A DNA stretch of 64,000 nt from Cricetomys ansorgei (GCA_026225945.1 JAMJFZ010000289.1:4957001-5021000); one strand, 5' to 3'. Positions 37,570 to 48,830 are shown, counted from the stretch's first letter. The notes: generated by a model not told the origin, from the letters alone. Numbers and translations: made by a program.

Positions 37570-37825
37570 ATACCTTCATGAGATGAAGCCATCAGCTTTC
37601 CAGTATGAGGGGAAAGAGATACACGTGACCTAATTGGGGAGCTGTTGAAAGTAAATGGCTTCTAGGAATAAAGAGTCAGTTTTCTTTAAGAGTGTGCTCC
37701 CCAGTAAGTTGATCACACTCAGTAGGTGGGTTACATTTTTTTAAAGAGGGGATATGGATGTGAGGTAGACCTGAGAGAAGTTACGGGAATAGGGCATGGA
37801 TATGCTCAAAATATATTGAAAAAAT
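37570..37825 (+). mobile_element. L1 3' end, sense
   Basis: 'gagatgaagccatcagcttt', 'ctaggaataaagagtcagtt', 'ttctttaagagtgtgctccc', 'gaggggatatggatgtgagg' and 'ggatatgctcaaaatatatt' match the 3'-terminal part of a rodent Lx-type L1 on the plus strand. It ends about 15-20 bp before an oppositely oriented L1. Confidence 0.8.
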
Positions 37826-37839
37826 GGTCACAAACATTT

Positions 37840-37949
37840 TACAGTTGAGGTTTTATTTAAATTTTATGCATTATATCTTGATGATACTATTTCCTCTCCC
37901 CCGACTGCTCTCAAACCCTCCCTACCTCCTTACCTACTCAACTTCATGT

Positions 37950-38035
<86 letters not shown>

Positions 38036-38458
38036 AAACAAAGCAAAATAAACAAGCTAATGAAAATAGCCAGTAAGAAAAAGGAAAAAGCATAGAAAAA
38101 TCCCCACATGGAGTCTACTTTGGACTTGGAATGTGGTTGAGATATCTTATAACACTCCATTGGAGAAAACTGATTTTCTTTTCCAAGCAGATAGCAATTG
38201 CAACTAGCTTTTTGGTTAGGGGTTGGACTTTGCATCTACTCCCCGATCTCCGTGCTGGACTTTTGTCTGGCTACAACCTTTGCAGGCCTTGTGCTTTCTG
38301 TCACAGTCTCTTTGAATAAATTCACATGGGTTTTTGTCTTATGTCTCCATGACAGTATGTCTGGATGTCCTTGGAGTCATCTAATACCTCTGGGTATTAC
38401 AATCTTTTTGTCTCTTCTTTGTCCTAGATACCCAACCCTTAATAGGAAGGATCTGATA
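37840..38458 (-). mobile_element. L1 (Lx-type) 3' UTR, antisense, with (CT)n(CA)n
   Basis: 'ctcaacttcatgttctc' leads into a compound (CT)14(CA)27 microsatellite (37950-38031). Then come 'acactccattggagaaaact', 'ctttttggttaggggttgga', 'ctttgcaggccttgtgcttt' and 'tcttttgtctcttctttgtc'-like sequence, all in the antisense order of the Lx 3' UTR. The long plus-strand frames at 38131-38551 are shadows of this. Confidence 0.85.
37950..38031. repeat. (CT)n(CA)n compound microsatellite
   Basis: About 14 CT units followed by about 27 CA units without interruption. Confidence 0.98.
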
Positions 38459-38479
38459 TATTTTATTAAAAATAAATCA

Positions 38480-38720
38480 ATTCCCTTCATCCATGTTAGC
38501 AAATGCATTGATATTGTCATTGTTCAAGGCTTATTTGGGCAGCCATGTTGAGATATCATGAGTATAGCTTCCCTGTTATATCTAGGAAATACAATCTCTT
38601 AGCAGACTTCCTGTTCCTCTGGTGATTATAATATTTCTGCCCCCTCACCAAGTTATTTCCTGAGCATTAGGTGCAGGAATTGTGTTACAGATATACCTGT
38701 TGTGATGGGACTCCCCATAC
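38480..38720 (-). mobile_element. L1 3' UTR segment, antisense (inverted 5' part)
   Basis: 'cttatttgggcagccatgtt', 'gagatatcatgagtatagct', 'tctcttagcagacttcctgt', 'gcattaggtgcaggaattgt' and 'gttgtgatgggactcccca' follow the reverse complement of the L1 3' UTR. The piece runs directly into a sense-oriented L1 3' end. Confidence 0.85.
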
Positions 38721-39035
38721 CCTTGGGGATTTCTACTTTTAGACAAGGAACTATAGGCAATTAGTGACTGCTAAGAGAGGGGGAATTAATATCTCACAGA
38801 GATGAGGCCCTTAGTTGGCTAGCCAATTCAAAGTGGTCCACCATGATATCATATACACCCAAGTGGTACTAAATTAAGTCAACAGGTTGTATTTATCAGT
38901 GTGTGTGTGTTCAAAGAGAAAAATGTTATTCATTTGATAGGTAGTCAGGGGGCAAGATATGGGAAGGGTTGGAGAAAAAACAGGGAAGAAGCAAATAGAT
39001 GAATTATATTTTAATAAAAAATTTGGAAGTAAATA
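38721..39035 (+). mobile_element. L1 3' terminus, sense, with decayed A-tail
   Basis: 'ttggggatttctacttttag', 'gacaaggaactataggcaat', 'aaagtggtccaccatgat', 'caacaggttgtatttatcag', 'gatatgggaagggttggaga' and 'gaattatattttaataaaaa' are the last part of a rodent L1 3' UTR on the plus strand. A likely A-rich tail lies near 39015-39045. Confidence 0.88.
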
Positions 39036-40574
39036 ATTTAAATCCACCAAAGTGTTTTAAACAGTTTTAAACATAATTTGTATTTCTGATAAGACATAGC
39101 ATAGTACCTGACACTAACTGAAATCCAAGCAATCCTTTAATTGAGTGAGGAGTATTTGGCTTCTGCTTAAGCATGCCAGGTATGTACCTCTTTCTGCTCC
39201 TTGGAGAACCCTACCAACATCAATCTACAAAATATGAGTGTCTGCAAAGTTAGAATTGAATATGAAACTCCATATGCACTAAAGATGATTTTGGAAAATA
39301 TAAATTGATCTAAGATATGATATCTAAAGTGACAACATATGCTGACAGAAGAAGTTAAACAAAAAATCTAGTAGGCAAATCTGATTATTGTGCTGCTGTT
39401 AGACACCTAGGTCTTAGCCAGTGGAGTAACAAGCACTAGCAGCTTCAGTCCTGTCTCCATGGAGATCATTGAGGAAATTATTAGCTGCAAGGGCAGAAGG
39501 AACTTTGGAAAGCAATGTTTGAATAGATATGTGTTTGGGTGTTCTGTATAATCAGCTGTTCCCTACCAACTGCAAAGCCAGTGTCCACAATGACCCTCCA
39601 GACTAAGGAGATACACATTTTTATCTGTATAGAGAAATCTAAGTAACGTCAATAATGTGCTGAATTTGAAAAACCCCTTCCTAAAAACTGATTTACTAGT
39701 TTTTCATTGTAAATTTGATCTCGACAACTAATAAACACTGCCCATATAAAAAACACATGAGCATGCTTTTAGTTTCCCTCTCTTATACCCAAAAGTACAA
39801 GTCAGGAAGAACATAGAGTAATGTGGCAAATGCACAGAGTAGGAGACTAAAGAGATACAAATGGCAGCTCCATCGTCATCCTCAGACCATTGCTCACCGA
39901 TCTGTTTCTTGACTGCTTATCTACACTAACTACAAGCTACACTTTCCTCTAGCGTGGCGAGAATACCCAACTTTATGATGCCTGCAACTACAAAATTCAC
40001 TAAGAGGGGACAGGAATGAAATCTTCAAGTTTACTTTACTGGGGAGAGCTATCAATTTGAGAAGACTGTGGATAAACATCCTAGAGAGTCTCTAGCAGTC
40101 CCAGAAGGCAGTAGGTTAGCACCATCTGAGCTGTCTTACAGCAGAACATGCAGGGGATGGAAAGAAAGGTTTAAGGGCTTGGCAAAGCTTATTCTTGCCC
40201 TCTGGTCAGTTGGTGAGGCTTGTCTCTGAGTACCCTGGTGCTGACGATCTTGTATTCTCCCATACTTTTTCCTCGTGTATTCACTGTGCAGCAGAGGTTT
40301 CACACACACCACAGCTACTTAGTGTCACAGTTGTCCCACTCATGTCACCTTTTAGTTTGCATCTAAGTTAAAGATTAATACAGAACAAAGCATTGGCAGG
40401 GTTCAGGCATGTGTAGATCCATGCTCCAAAACTAAGCGCAAGTGCTCTTACAGAAGGTATACGTACCCCATCTATTCCTCCTGTTAACCATCATCGTCCC
40501 CATATAATTTTTTTCTTTTTCCATAACAATTCTCCATTGTAGAACATGGTATTAATTATGTTCCACTACTTTAT
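39036..40574. other. Unique sequence, no feature recognised
   Basis: About 1.5 kb without a confident repeat or coding signal. Confidence 0.55.
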
Positions 40575-40692
40575 CAGATTGTGAACTCTGTATAGGCTGA
40601 GGTCTTAGCTTTGATGATTGATAATTAATTCCATGTGTTTAGAAACATGACTGGAATAAACTTATCAATTGTTGAGTTAATAATGGTTGTAA
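40575..40692 (+). mobile_element. L2-like LINE 3' end fragment
   Basis: 'tcagattgtgaactctgtat', 'aggctgaggtcttagctttg' and 'ctggaataaacttatcaatt' + 'gttgagtt' match the decayed L2/CR1-type ending (agactgtgagctccttgagggcaggg..caataaatgtttgttgaa). Confidence 0.6.
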
Positions 40693-43204
40693 TTTTCAAA
40701 TGTGGAGGTAGAAATTGAGCACTAGCTACAATAGTTGAAAGGAGTTGCCTCCGTATGAAATTAAATGGAATCATATATTATTGTTGCAAACTGTTTAGTA
40801 CTACCTGTTCTTTGAACAATTCATAAGTATTCCTTATAGGATAATTAAATCAAATCATTAAATGAGAAGAGAGACTTATATTTATCTGATAACAAGCAAA
40901 CAGGGGGAATGAAATAGCTAATGTTGATTTGTGTGCTTATTTATTCCATGTAGCATTTTTCATTTCTTATCTGATACCATGGATGTGATGCTCATGTCTT
41001 AGATTTGCTTTGGGATCCCCTGGGGGAACCCAGCACTGAGGAGACATAGACCTTGTTTTCAACTCTCCACTGTTGTGTTTCATTAAAATCTCTGTCAATT
41101 TACTTACCGACTGTCCCCATTTTTTAAATATATTTGTAAATAGTAAAACCCATTGAAATCATTTGGTAAAATCCATATAATCATACTGCAGCAGGCAGCA
41201 TAGTATGAGAAGTTCAGCTGAAATGCATGCTCTAGATGCTAGAGCTCAGGCTGTGGGGTTGCCTCAATGTATATGAGGGATTATGGTGGGTTTTAGAACA
41301 AGGAAATGGTGGCAAATAGTTAAGAAGGGGGCATAGCAATTCACCAGTTTAGCAAAAGCAATGTCAATGAAAGTCAGTGAAAAAAATGGTTTAGACAAAA
41401 GAAAGAACACAAAAACACCAGAACATAAACCATGATGTGATCGATATTAGTGGTTATAAAAGTGAAGCTGGGGGTAGAAAGAGATGAATGCAGAAAAGAT
41501 GCAGGAAGCAGGTTCCAGAGCCTTTGAGGAGCTGGGTCAGTGACAGATGTGTGCATGGTATACACACACATGGAGGAGGGTACAACAAGACGTGCATCTG
41601 TCTTCCAAAGCAGATAGGGCCAATAGGAAACTCCATGGCATCTCTTCTGGAAGAAAAGGGAGTCAGAGAAGAATATATTTTCAACAATTACTATGAAGGC
41701 TGTGTATCTCAATTTGATGACTTACATATATATAATAGTAGTAATTGAACTAACCATACAGGTGACACATTATATTCAGAATGAATGCAAGAATAATTAT
41801 GACTGATCTAGTATTAAATAATTAATCAGTTTGCTAAATGTGTGCTTTGAGTTATGGTCACATGAGGCTCAACATGCCTTAGCTGGATCTTAAATAGTGA
41901 ATGATTTTACATAACACACGAACAAGCAACTGTGACTCTCAAAGTCCCTGTCCTTGATATTTCTTCCTCAGTGTTTCCTGGCAATAGATAAAATTCTGTG
42001 TTAATTACAAATTTAAGTATTTGGAGAACTTTGAGAGGTATATGTCATATAGAAAGGATCTGGTGGTAAGTGTAGCACTTTCTTTTGTTTAAATGATTGA
42101 GACAACCATAATTAACATTATGCATTTCTCTAGATGAATGTTTTAGTCACAACTGATCATACTGCTCAGTGTATTGAACAACTGAAACAAATTAGACCGT
42201 TGTGCTAACAAAAGTAACTTCTAATAAAGCCAATTTCCAATATATACAGTAAGATGATGAACGTTAGCATTTCAATCATTTATGTAATTACAGAATATAA
42301 CCCAAAGATGAATGTGTGAATCACTTTAATCTGGTGGCACCAAAGACTTAGAGTCACAAAATACATCCAAACTACTATTTTCCCCATTGATTCAAGAATT
42401 GCACAAACTTCTTCTAGATCACAGCAGTGAAACAACCCTTGTGAGTTTCCTGATTAACTATTCTATTGCTGTAAGGAACAGGGCACATAGAGGTGAGAGG
42501 GAAAAGGGGGCAAAGCTTATCAAAAGAAATGTATATGTGAATAAAAATGTCAAAGATTAAGTGTTAAAACTGAAAAGGACAACAAAAGTATTAAGCAAAA
42601 ATACTTTAAGAACTTCATGCTGAAAACCGATTTCTCTACCTCAGCCTTGTAGCATTTCAGACTGGGAAGTTTCTGGATTACAGAGGCCAAACTGTCTGTT
42701 TTGGACTATTTAGCACCACTTGTGGTTATCACCATACCATGGGCTAGAGTCCTGGACCAAGCAAAAGGGGAAATGGAAGTAACAAGTTGATATGCAGCAT
42801 TATGATGCTGCTACCTGACAGTGGAACCCTTGATACCAGGGAACAAAAGAGCTACTGCATGGGCTTGCCATCTTGCCTCTTGTATTAGTACACTGCTGTG
42901 GCAGCTCACCAAACAGGACAAGGAGGCTTATTTCATACAAGGAAACCCTGAAAGACCTCAACAGAGGAAACCACCATCATGAGCAGTGCCATATTCCAAG
43001 TGGAACCCGGAGCATCTGAGCTCAGGCATCTTTATTCTTTCAGGAAACCTCATGTGTTCTACTGATACCGTGTGCAGATCATAAGCAATCAAACATCCCC
43101 CACAGAAATCTAACACCTGCAGACAATGCAAAATGCCCAAGGCCTATGCATTCCATTTTCCAGCAATGCACAAAAAAACAGTTACTTTAAACACAACTAA
43201 AATT
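40693..43204. other. Long unique stretch
   Basis: No confident feature in 2.5 kb. The segment 41190-41290 is weakly MIR-like. Frames on both strands at 41374-41748 overlap each other and have no recognisable domain. Positions 42445-42540 and 42880-42960 hold phrases reminiscent of rodent LTR-type repeats, but too short to claim. Confidence 0.5.
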
Positions 43205-43345
43205 AAACTTCCCTAACAGCCTTCTCTGCCAAGCCTAGACTAGACCTTCAAACCAGGAGCCAAAATCAATCCTCTCTTCCATCCTTGAGATGGTTTTGCT
43301 GGATATGTTGCCACAGCAAGGAAGAAAGTTGCTAATACATTAACA
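43205..43345 (+). repeat. Rodent interspersed repeat 3' end (unnamed)
   Basis: 'aaccaggagccaaaatcaat', 'cctctcttccatccttgaga' and 'gatatgttgccacagcaagg' + 'aagaaagttgctaatac' match a common rodent repeat ending (gagccaaaataaatc..ttgtcacagcaa..aagtaactaatac). A related scrap lies at 50845-50910. Confidence 0.6.
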
Positions 43346-43439
43346 CTGAAGCATTAAAATTAACTCACTATATAGCCAATCAGTTTGCTCTTTGATTGGA
43401 TTGGCTGCACACCTCCCGACATTTACTGGAGACAAAATT

Positions 43440-43810
43440 AGTTTTTCTCACCATCCATAATCTTCATCTGCCAATAGTCATGATCTACATTATAATTAGA
43501 GTCGAACCTGAAGTGATTAGGGTAATAATGAAATTGGCACAGAAACTGTGAAGCTTATTCAAAGCGTATTAATTAGCAAACACATTTAAGTCTTTTATAT
43601 TAAGAAAAATAGACTCCTTCTTAATTCATATTCATTATAAATGAAACACTTTTAAGTAGGTATTGCTAGCAGGATTAATTGCCTTCTGGTTTAATCAATT
43701 TTATACATTTTTATTATATACAAATTTATAATGAACTTCTATTGATCAGCTAATGACTTGTCTTAAAATTATTCAATATGCAAATAATTCAGAACAATTT
43801 AGAAGGGAAA
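43440..43810. promoter_or_regulatory. Candidate enhancer-like block rich in homeodomain motifs
   Basis: A repeat-free stretch with roughly a dozen TAAT/ATTA cores in 330 bp, such as 'cgtattaattagcaaac' (43565 region), 'gcaggattaattgcc' (43669 region) and 'cagctaatgacttg' (43747 region), plus a perfect POU octamer ATGCAAAT at 43778-43785. Developmental enhancers often look like this, but AT-rich DNA yields such motifs by chance. The call is inference without conservation data. Confidence 0.3.
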
Positions 43811-44999
43811 TTAAGTATAGAGAGCCTACACTGAGGGTTATTCTCCTACATGTTCTTAAGTTCTCTTCAGTAACACCTTTCTCCTACTTCAGAATCATTA
43901 ATGCTCCTCTACTGGTTTGATTTTTATAATCTTTGCAACATTGCAAAAATATTTCAAGTTCTTTCTGCAACATCCCATAAAAGTCAATAAAAATGGCTAA
44001 TAGCATCTTATAATTGAATTGTCCTTTTATTTACCTTTCCATTTAATCCAGTACCCTGCTCTATTACAATGTTTTGACACCTTTAAATATATACTATCTA
44101 ACATGAATACTAAGTAAAGTCTAGTTTTCAGCAAAAGAATATGAAACAATTACATATCTTGAAGGATCATGGAGAAGCAAAGCAATCAGTGGATATTTGA
44201 ATTCATTCGTTATGATGGATGCTTATTATACTGTAAGAAACACAAAGAATTGAAAGAGCATACTTGGCTTGAATTTGCTTTTATTTCAATCCTATTTATG
44301 TGACCTTTAGGTTAATAACATGTTTGATAACAAATCTATCAACTGTTCAGAAAGTTTCAACCTTCTTTTTTTGAGATCATTTTTTCAATCGACAACACAG
44401 TACTCTCCACAGTTTTACAAATTTGAGACTTTGAAGTTGTTTTGCCCTCAGTTGTCATACTTACAATGTAAATTATCAATTACTCATTTAATAACCACCT
44501 ACTATATGATAAGTATGATGATAGAAGCTATCTATGCTACACTTAAAGTAATTCATAGGCTGTGTGAAATAAGTGAGCTTACCTTATAGCTGTGCCAAGA
44601 TTTTATTACTTATAATATGTAATCTCTTAACTTCAAATGCTCCTGAATGGGCACTATAGAATCTACAGTGGCTAATATCCTAAGATAAACTTATCATTTT
44701 TCACAGGCATTTACCTAAGCCTCCTTCCTCTATCTTGAGTTTTCTTATATTCTTCCTATGTACTAAATAATAAAGAGAATTTAAAAGTTGCACTAGCCAA
44801 CCCACAGCTCATATACCCACCAGAGAAAATAGTCTTTTCTTCAAAGATAAGACGCGGATTCCCAGGTGTGCACTTCTGCTTACATAGTTTCTGGAAATAG
44901 GACCTGGAGCAATGAAGTGAGAGAAAGGAAGAAGACATCCAAATTGGAGAAGTTAAATTGCCCATGTGCTCAGATAATACAACCTTATATAGAGATGTG
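43811..44999. other. Unique AT-rich sequence
   Basis: A weak MIR-like phrase (ataaccacctactatatgat) lies near 44491; otherwise nothing is recognised. Confidence 0.5.
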
Positions 45000-45495
45000 T
45001 TAGTCAGGGATCTCTAAAGGAACAGAAAAATAGAATTTGCTTTTGTGTGTGTACATATATATCAAAGGAGGCTTATAGGCTGTAGTTTGAGTGGTGCAAC
45101 AATGCTGTCTCTTGATGGAAAGACTGAGACTGGATGTCACTGTTACAATCTGTGCTGAAGTCCCCAGGAAGTCCTAGAGAGGCAACAGGTTTTAGCCTAT
45201 GTAAGAATACTGAAATAAGTTCTAACACTAATGAAAGGGTGCCTCAGGAACAGAGAATAGATGGACTTACCAGTGAGAATGAGGGCAAGTGTGCACAAAG
45301 CAGAAGGCCCCTCCTTCCACGTCCTGTTTTGTTTTATTTTTGTTTGCTTTGTTTTATTTTTTATTTTTTGTGGACTGCTACCAAAGAGTATGACCCAAAT
45401 TTAGGACAGATATTGCCATCTCAAATGATCCCATCAAAAAAATTGCTCATGTGTCCAGATGTGGTCAGGATAACAAGCAAGATTAGCCATCACTA
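45000..45495 (+). mobile_element. MT2-like ERVL solo LTR
   Basis: It begins 'gtgttagtcagggatctcta' + 'aaggaacag' and ends near 'caagattagccatcacta', the TG..CA limits of the MT2/MLT2 group. Between them are 'aggcttataggctgtagttt', 'cttccacgtcctg' and 'atgtggtcaggataacaagc'. Length near 490 bp fits. There is a T-rich expansion at about 45328-45372. No internal ERVL gene sequence adjoins, so it is a solo LTR. The 124-codon plus-strand frame inside is not a gene. Confidence 0.8.
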
Positions 45496-45539
45496 TAGAA
45501 AAACATAAAAGCCACAAACATCTGTTAGAACTAAAAACC

Positions 45540-46550
45540 AACATTAGTAAATATTTAGGATATAAAATAAATTCACTTATTTTCTATGAACTAACAGTGG
45601 ACTTTCCAAAAAGGAAATTGAGAAAAAAATTCCATTTGTAATAAAGTAAAAAGTGTACTAAAATAATCCAAATATCTAACTATAAAGCACTGCTTAAAAA
45701 AACATTTAAAAGCTATTGCAATGTAGAACAATGTTGTGTTCATTGATTGAAACAATTTATAAGCATGAACGTGCCTATATGTTCTGAGACAGTTTAGTGC
45801 TGTCCCTGTCTGAATAATATGAAATTCTTCACAGAAACAACAACAATGACAATAAATATTAAAATTAATTTGAAAAAGTAAAAGATCCAAAAGATCCAAA
45901 ATAGTCTTGAGCAAAAAATAAATAAAACCGAAAGAACCAGATTACTTGATTTCAAAATAGACAACTCAGTAGCAACAGAAATTCTTGTAGACTAAGGGAA
46001 GAAAACCTAAAGCCCAAAAGCCCAGAAGTATTTGTATATAATTATAGATTCATAGTCAAATAATTTTCACTAAAAGCACAAAGAATAACTTATAAGTTAT
46101 AACTGTGCTAAGATTATACAACTGATAAACTCTTAAGTGTAACTGTCATAGGATCAATGCTATATAATTTACATCAGAAAGTCTTCAGCATATTATTGTA
46201 GGAAAACTCAATACACACACACACAGGGAAGAAATTAGAGCCTTACATCTCAGAATATGAAAGAATCAATTCAAAATCAGTTAAAAGCTTAAATTGAAGA
46301 CCTAAAATTACAACTTATAGAAGAAAATATATAGAAACTCCCTCAAAATCCTAGTCAACAAAAGCAAAAACAGACGAATACAATTACCTCAAAGGAAAGA
46401 AAAAAAAAAAAAACTTACACTGCATAGGAGACTCACTCTGTGAAGAGAAAACCCAGGCAATCAAACACAATGCACAATGTCACTAATCATTAGAGAAATA
46501 CAGTTGAAACTATCTTAGCAAGCTAGATTTACAACTATTAGAAAAACACA
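45540..46550 (+). mobile_element. Ancient L1 (L1M-class) ORF2, sense, part 1
   Basis: A degenerate ORF2 is readable in pieces: 'tgaaattcttcacagaaaca', 'ccaaaatagtcttgagcaaa', 'agaaccagattacttgattt', 'caaaatcagttaaaagctta', 'ttatagaagaaaatatatag' and 'aatcattagagaaatacagt'. Order and orientation follow L1 from the reverse-transcriptase C-terminal side toward the ORF2 end. Many stops and indels; no coding capacity. Confidence 0.85.
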
Positions 46551-46554
46551 AACA

Positions 46555-46963
46555 GGACTCAGGCAAACACAAGGGCCCAAGTTCAGATGCCGAGAACTGT
46601 AAAAAGCTACCCATGGGGCCCATGACTCAGCAAGTCCTTTTCACAAAGGCAGAAACCTTGAATTCACTTCCCAGGACAACATGCTGGAGGAAGAGAACTG
46701 ACTCCTTCAAGTTATCTCCTGATTGAATTGTGAATGGTGGGACACACACACTCAAAATAACCAATCAATCAATTAACTGTTTTAAAGTTCAGCTAGACAC
46801 CTTGTGCCTGGAACCCCATCCTTTGAGGTCAGGGGTTGGAGGGTCATTTATGCCTACCAAAAAATAATTAATGGTGGAAAGTGGCCAAGGAGAGACACCC
46901 AATTCTGTTCTCTGGCTTCCACAGACATGTGTGCATGTGCACAAACATGTACACACACACGCT

Positions 46964-47003
<40 letters not shown>
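46555..47003 (+). repeat. Rodent SINE insertion(s) (B2/B4 class) with CA tail, inside L1M
   Basis: 46680-46760 has 'gaggaagagaactgactcct' and 'tcaagttatctcctgattg', typical of a tRNA-derived SINE. 46865-46968 has 'aggagagacacccaattctg' and 'ttctctggcttccacagaca', typical of a B4 3' part. A (CA)n with CGCG interruption follows at 46951-47002. There may be two SINEs. L1M sequence resumes after. Confidence 0.7.
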
Positions 47004-47004
<1 letters not shown>

Positions 47005-47014
47005 AGCAAACAAT

Positions 47015-47305
47015 AACAAGTGCTGGTATAGAAGTGAAGAGGTAAATTTGCATAGAGTTGGTGATGATGTACATTAGTAGAGCCATATGGACAATGGTAG
47101 GATAGGTCTCCAAACAATAAAAAAATAGAACTTCTGTGTGACTCAGTATATAGAATCACTGGGAACAGACTCCACATAAAATGACATTAGTATGCCAAAA
47201 AAGTTTGTATGCCTTCTAAGCATTGACTGTAGTTGCCAACAATAGCAAATCAATCTCTGTGTCCATTGGCAGGTGAATTGATTTGTTTTTCAGACTTTGA
47301 AAGTG
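47015..47305 (+). mobile_element. Ancient L1M ORF2, sense, part 2
   Basis: 'gtagagccatatggacaatg', 'aaaaaatagaacttctgtgt', 'tagttgccaacaatagcaaa' and 'tctctgtgtccattggcagg' continue the ORF2 3' order after the SINE insertion (acagccactatggaaaac..aaaatagaactaccatatg..cacaatagccaag..gtccatcaacagatg). Confidence 0.8.
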
Positions 47306-47325
47306 GTAATCTCCTGTGTGAATGA

Positions 47326-47351
47326 GTGTGTGTGTGTGTGTGTGTGTGTGT
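47326..47351. repeat. (GT)13 microsatellite
   Basis: An uninterrupted GT tract between L1M and an antisense SINE. Confidence 0.97.
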
Positions 47352-47404
47352 ATGAATGTGGCCTCATGGGAGGATTATTATATACTACTGTGCCTGACTC
47401 TTTT

Positions 47405-47500
47405 GTGTCTCTTGGGGATTTGAATTTAGCATTTCATGTGTTCATGAGAAGTATTTTACCCACTAAACTCTCACCACATCCCAACATTTTTAAAAATCAG
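47405..47500 (-). repeat. ID/B4-head SINE fragment, antisense
   Basis: 'tcttggggatttgaatttag', 'gagaagtattttacccacta' and 'aactctcaccacatcccaac' correspond to the reverse complement of a tRNA-derived SINE head (gggatttgaactcagg..aagcactttacccactgagccatctcccc). Confidence 0.65.
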
Positions 47501-47734
47501 CTTACAGATTATCAGGTTTCCTTATGCCATTTCATAAATACTTAATTTTGCTTGACACGCCCCCTACCATCTCCTCTCCCCACCTCCCTGCTTCTATCCC
47601 TGGATAAACCATTCTACTCACACTGCCCCACTTCTGCTTTCAAATTGTGTGTATTTTGCCATCCTCATGCCTCTCCCTATTGCCTCTTATTTCTCCTCTA
47701 CTGGGTCTCTTGATGAATGAATTATTTTATGGTT
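47501..47734. other. Pyrimidine-rich sequence, perhaps L1 3' UTR
   Basis: A C/T-rich block ('ctcctctccccacctccctg') resembling an antisense L1 3' end, but not specific enough to call. Confidence 0.4.
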
Positions 47735-47960
47735 GTATACGATACATTGTGGAATATTTTCATCCACTAAAAAGAACACGATTCTACCATTTTCAACAGC
47801 ACGGATAAACCTAGAGAACTATGGTAACATGAGTGAGGTCCAGAGAGACAACTAATTCTCTCCTATACATAAACACCAAGGAAGTAGACCTCTGTAGAAT
47901 GGTTGAGAGATTGCAGGTGTAGAGAAAGAGGAGGGGCAAACTATGTTGCGAGGACACAGT
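47735..47960 (+). mobile_element. Ancient L1M ORF2 end, sense, part 3
   Basis: 'gatacattgtggaatatttt', 'catccactaaaaagaacacg', 'caacagcacggataaaccta' and 'gagaactatggtaacatgag' continue the same L1 (cacaatggaatactattcagcc..aaagaatgaa..aacatggatggaactggagg). Together with parts 1 and 2 it is one broken element of about 2.4 kb including insertions. Confidence 0.8.
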
Positions 47961-48304
47961 TTTATTAGGGAAGAACAGCTTCTGCCTTCTTGCACTGTAT
48001 ATGAGTACAGCTGATATTGATGTATGGTATGTTTTAGAAGAAGACCTAAAACAAGGTCTTCAATAGCCTTATTACAAAGATATGAGAAGTGCTTGAGGCA
48101 ATATGCTAATTGCTTTAATTGTTCGTTGTATAATGTATTCAACCATCACAATATTATACTGCTCCCCATAAACATACATTTATTACTTATGAATTAGAAG
48201 TCAAAAGTTAAACATAAATGAAATTTAGTACTCAATGATCACCATTGTGTCTTGTTGTATTTTATGAGAATGAAGTAGTCTGATAATCTGTAGTTAATAA
48301 AAAT
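47961..48304. other. AT-rich sequence, nothing recognised
   Basis: May include the decayed L1M 3' UTR, but I cannot match it. Confidence 0.5.
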
Positions 48305-48580
48305 GAGTGCCTATGGATGGGGCAGGAGCTCACAAAGTCTCGCCCCTAGCTGATGAGATGGCTGCTTAGGAAAGGGAGAGTCAGTTTTCTTCACGATGTG
48401 ACCCTTGTTAGGTTGCCATGATCCAATGCATGGCCCCACACCCAGGTATATATGTGCAGTACTGATTGAACTTAATAAGATGCAAAAAGAGAGATCATGA
48501 AGTGTGGATTGGAGGGGATGTGATCAAAACTCATTGTATATATTTATGAAATTCTTAAAGAAATATATATATGAACATCT
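48305..48580 (+). mobile_element. L1 (Lx-type) 3' end, sense
   Basis: 'cgcccctagctgatgagatg', 'aggaaagggagagtcagttt', 'tcttcacgatgtgacccttg', 'gcatggccccacacccaggt', 'gggatgtgatcaaaactcat' and 'tgtatatatttatgaaattc' are the terminal rodent L1 3' UTR, ending in an A-rich tail near 48565. Confidence 0.9.
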
Positions 48581-48830
48581 AACTCTAAGTTTAAAATTTC
48601 TGTGGTTAGTGTTATTTGTATGTATTCCTAGGGAATCTACCCCTAACAATCTAGAAGCTTTTTGGATGGGTCACGTAGAAAGGCAGGTGAATGTCAGATG
48701 AGGAAGGTAACAAAAGCTCTTTCCATTCCTTTGAGTTTTTCTCCTTAAACAGCTTTCATGGTGCTTATACAACACACAATTAGCTGCCTACAGCTGTGTG
48801 CCCTCTCCCATAAAGAATGGAACAAAATAT

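Noticed and set aside
38198..38551. 117-codon plus-strand frame
   Set aside because: A shadow of the antisense L1 3' UTR.
41374..41748. Overlapping frames on both strands
   Set aside because: Mutually overlapping, no domain, no splice or polyadenylation arrangement.
45134..45508. 124-codon plus-strand frame
   Set aside because: It lies almost wholly within the MT2-like LTR and includes a T-rich low-complexity expansion.
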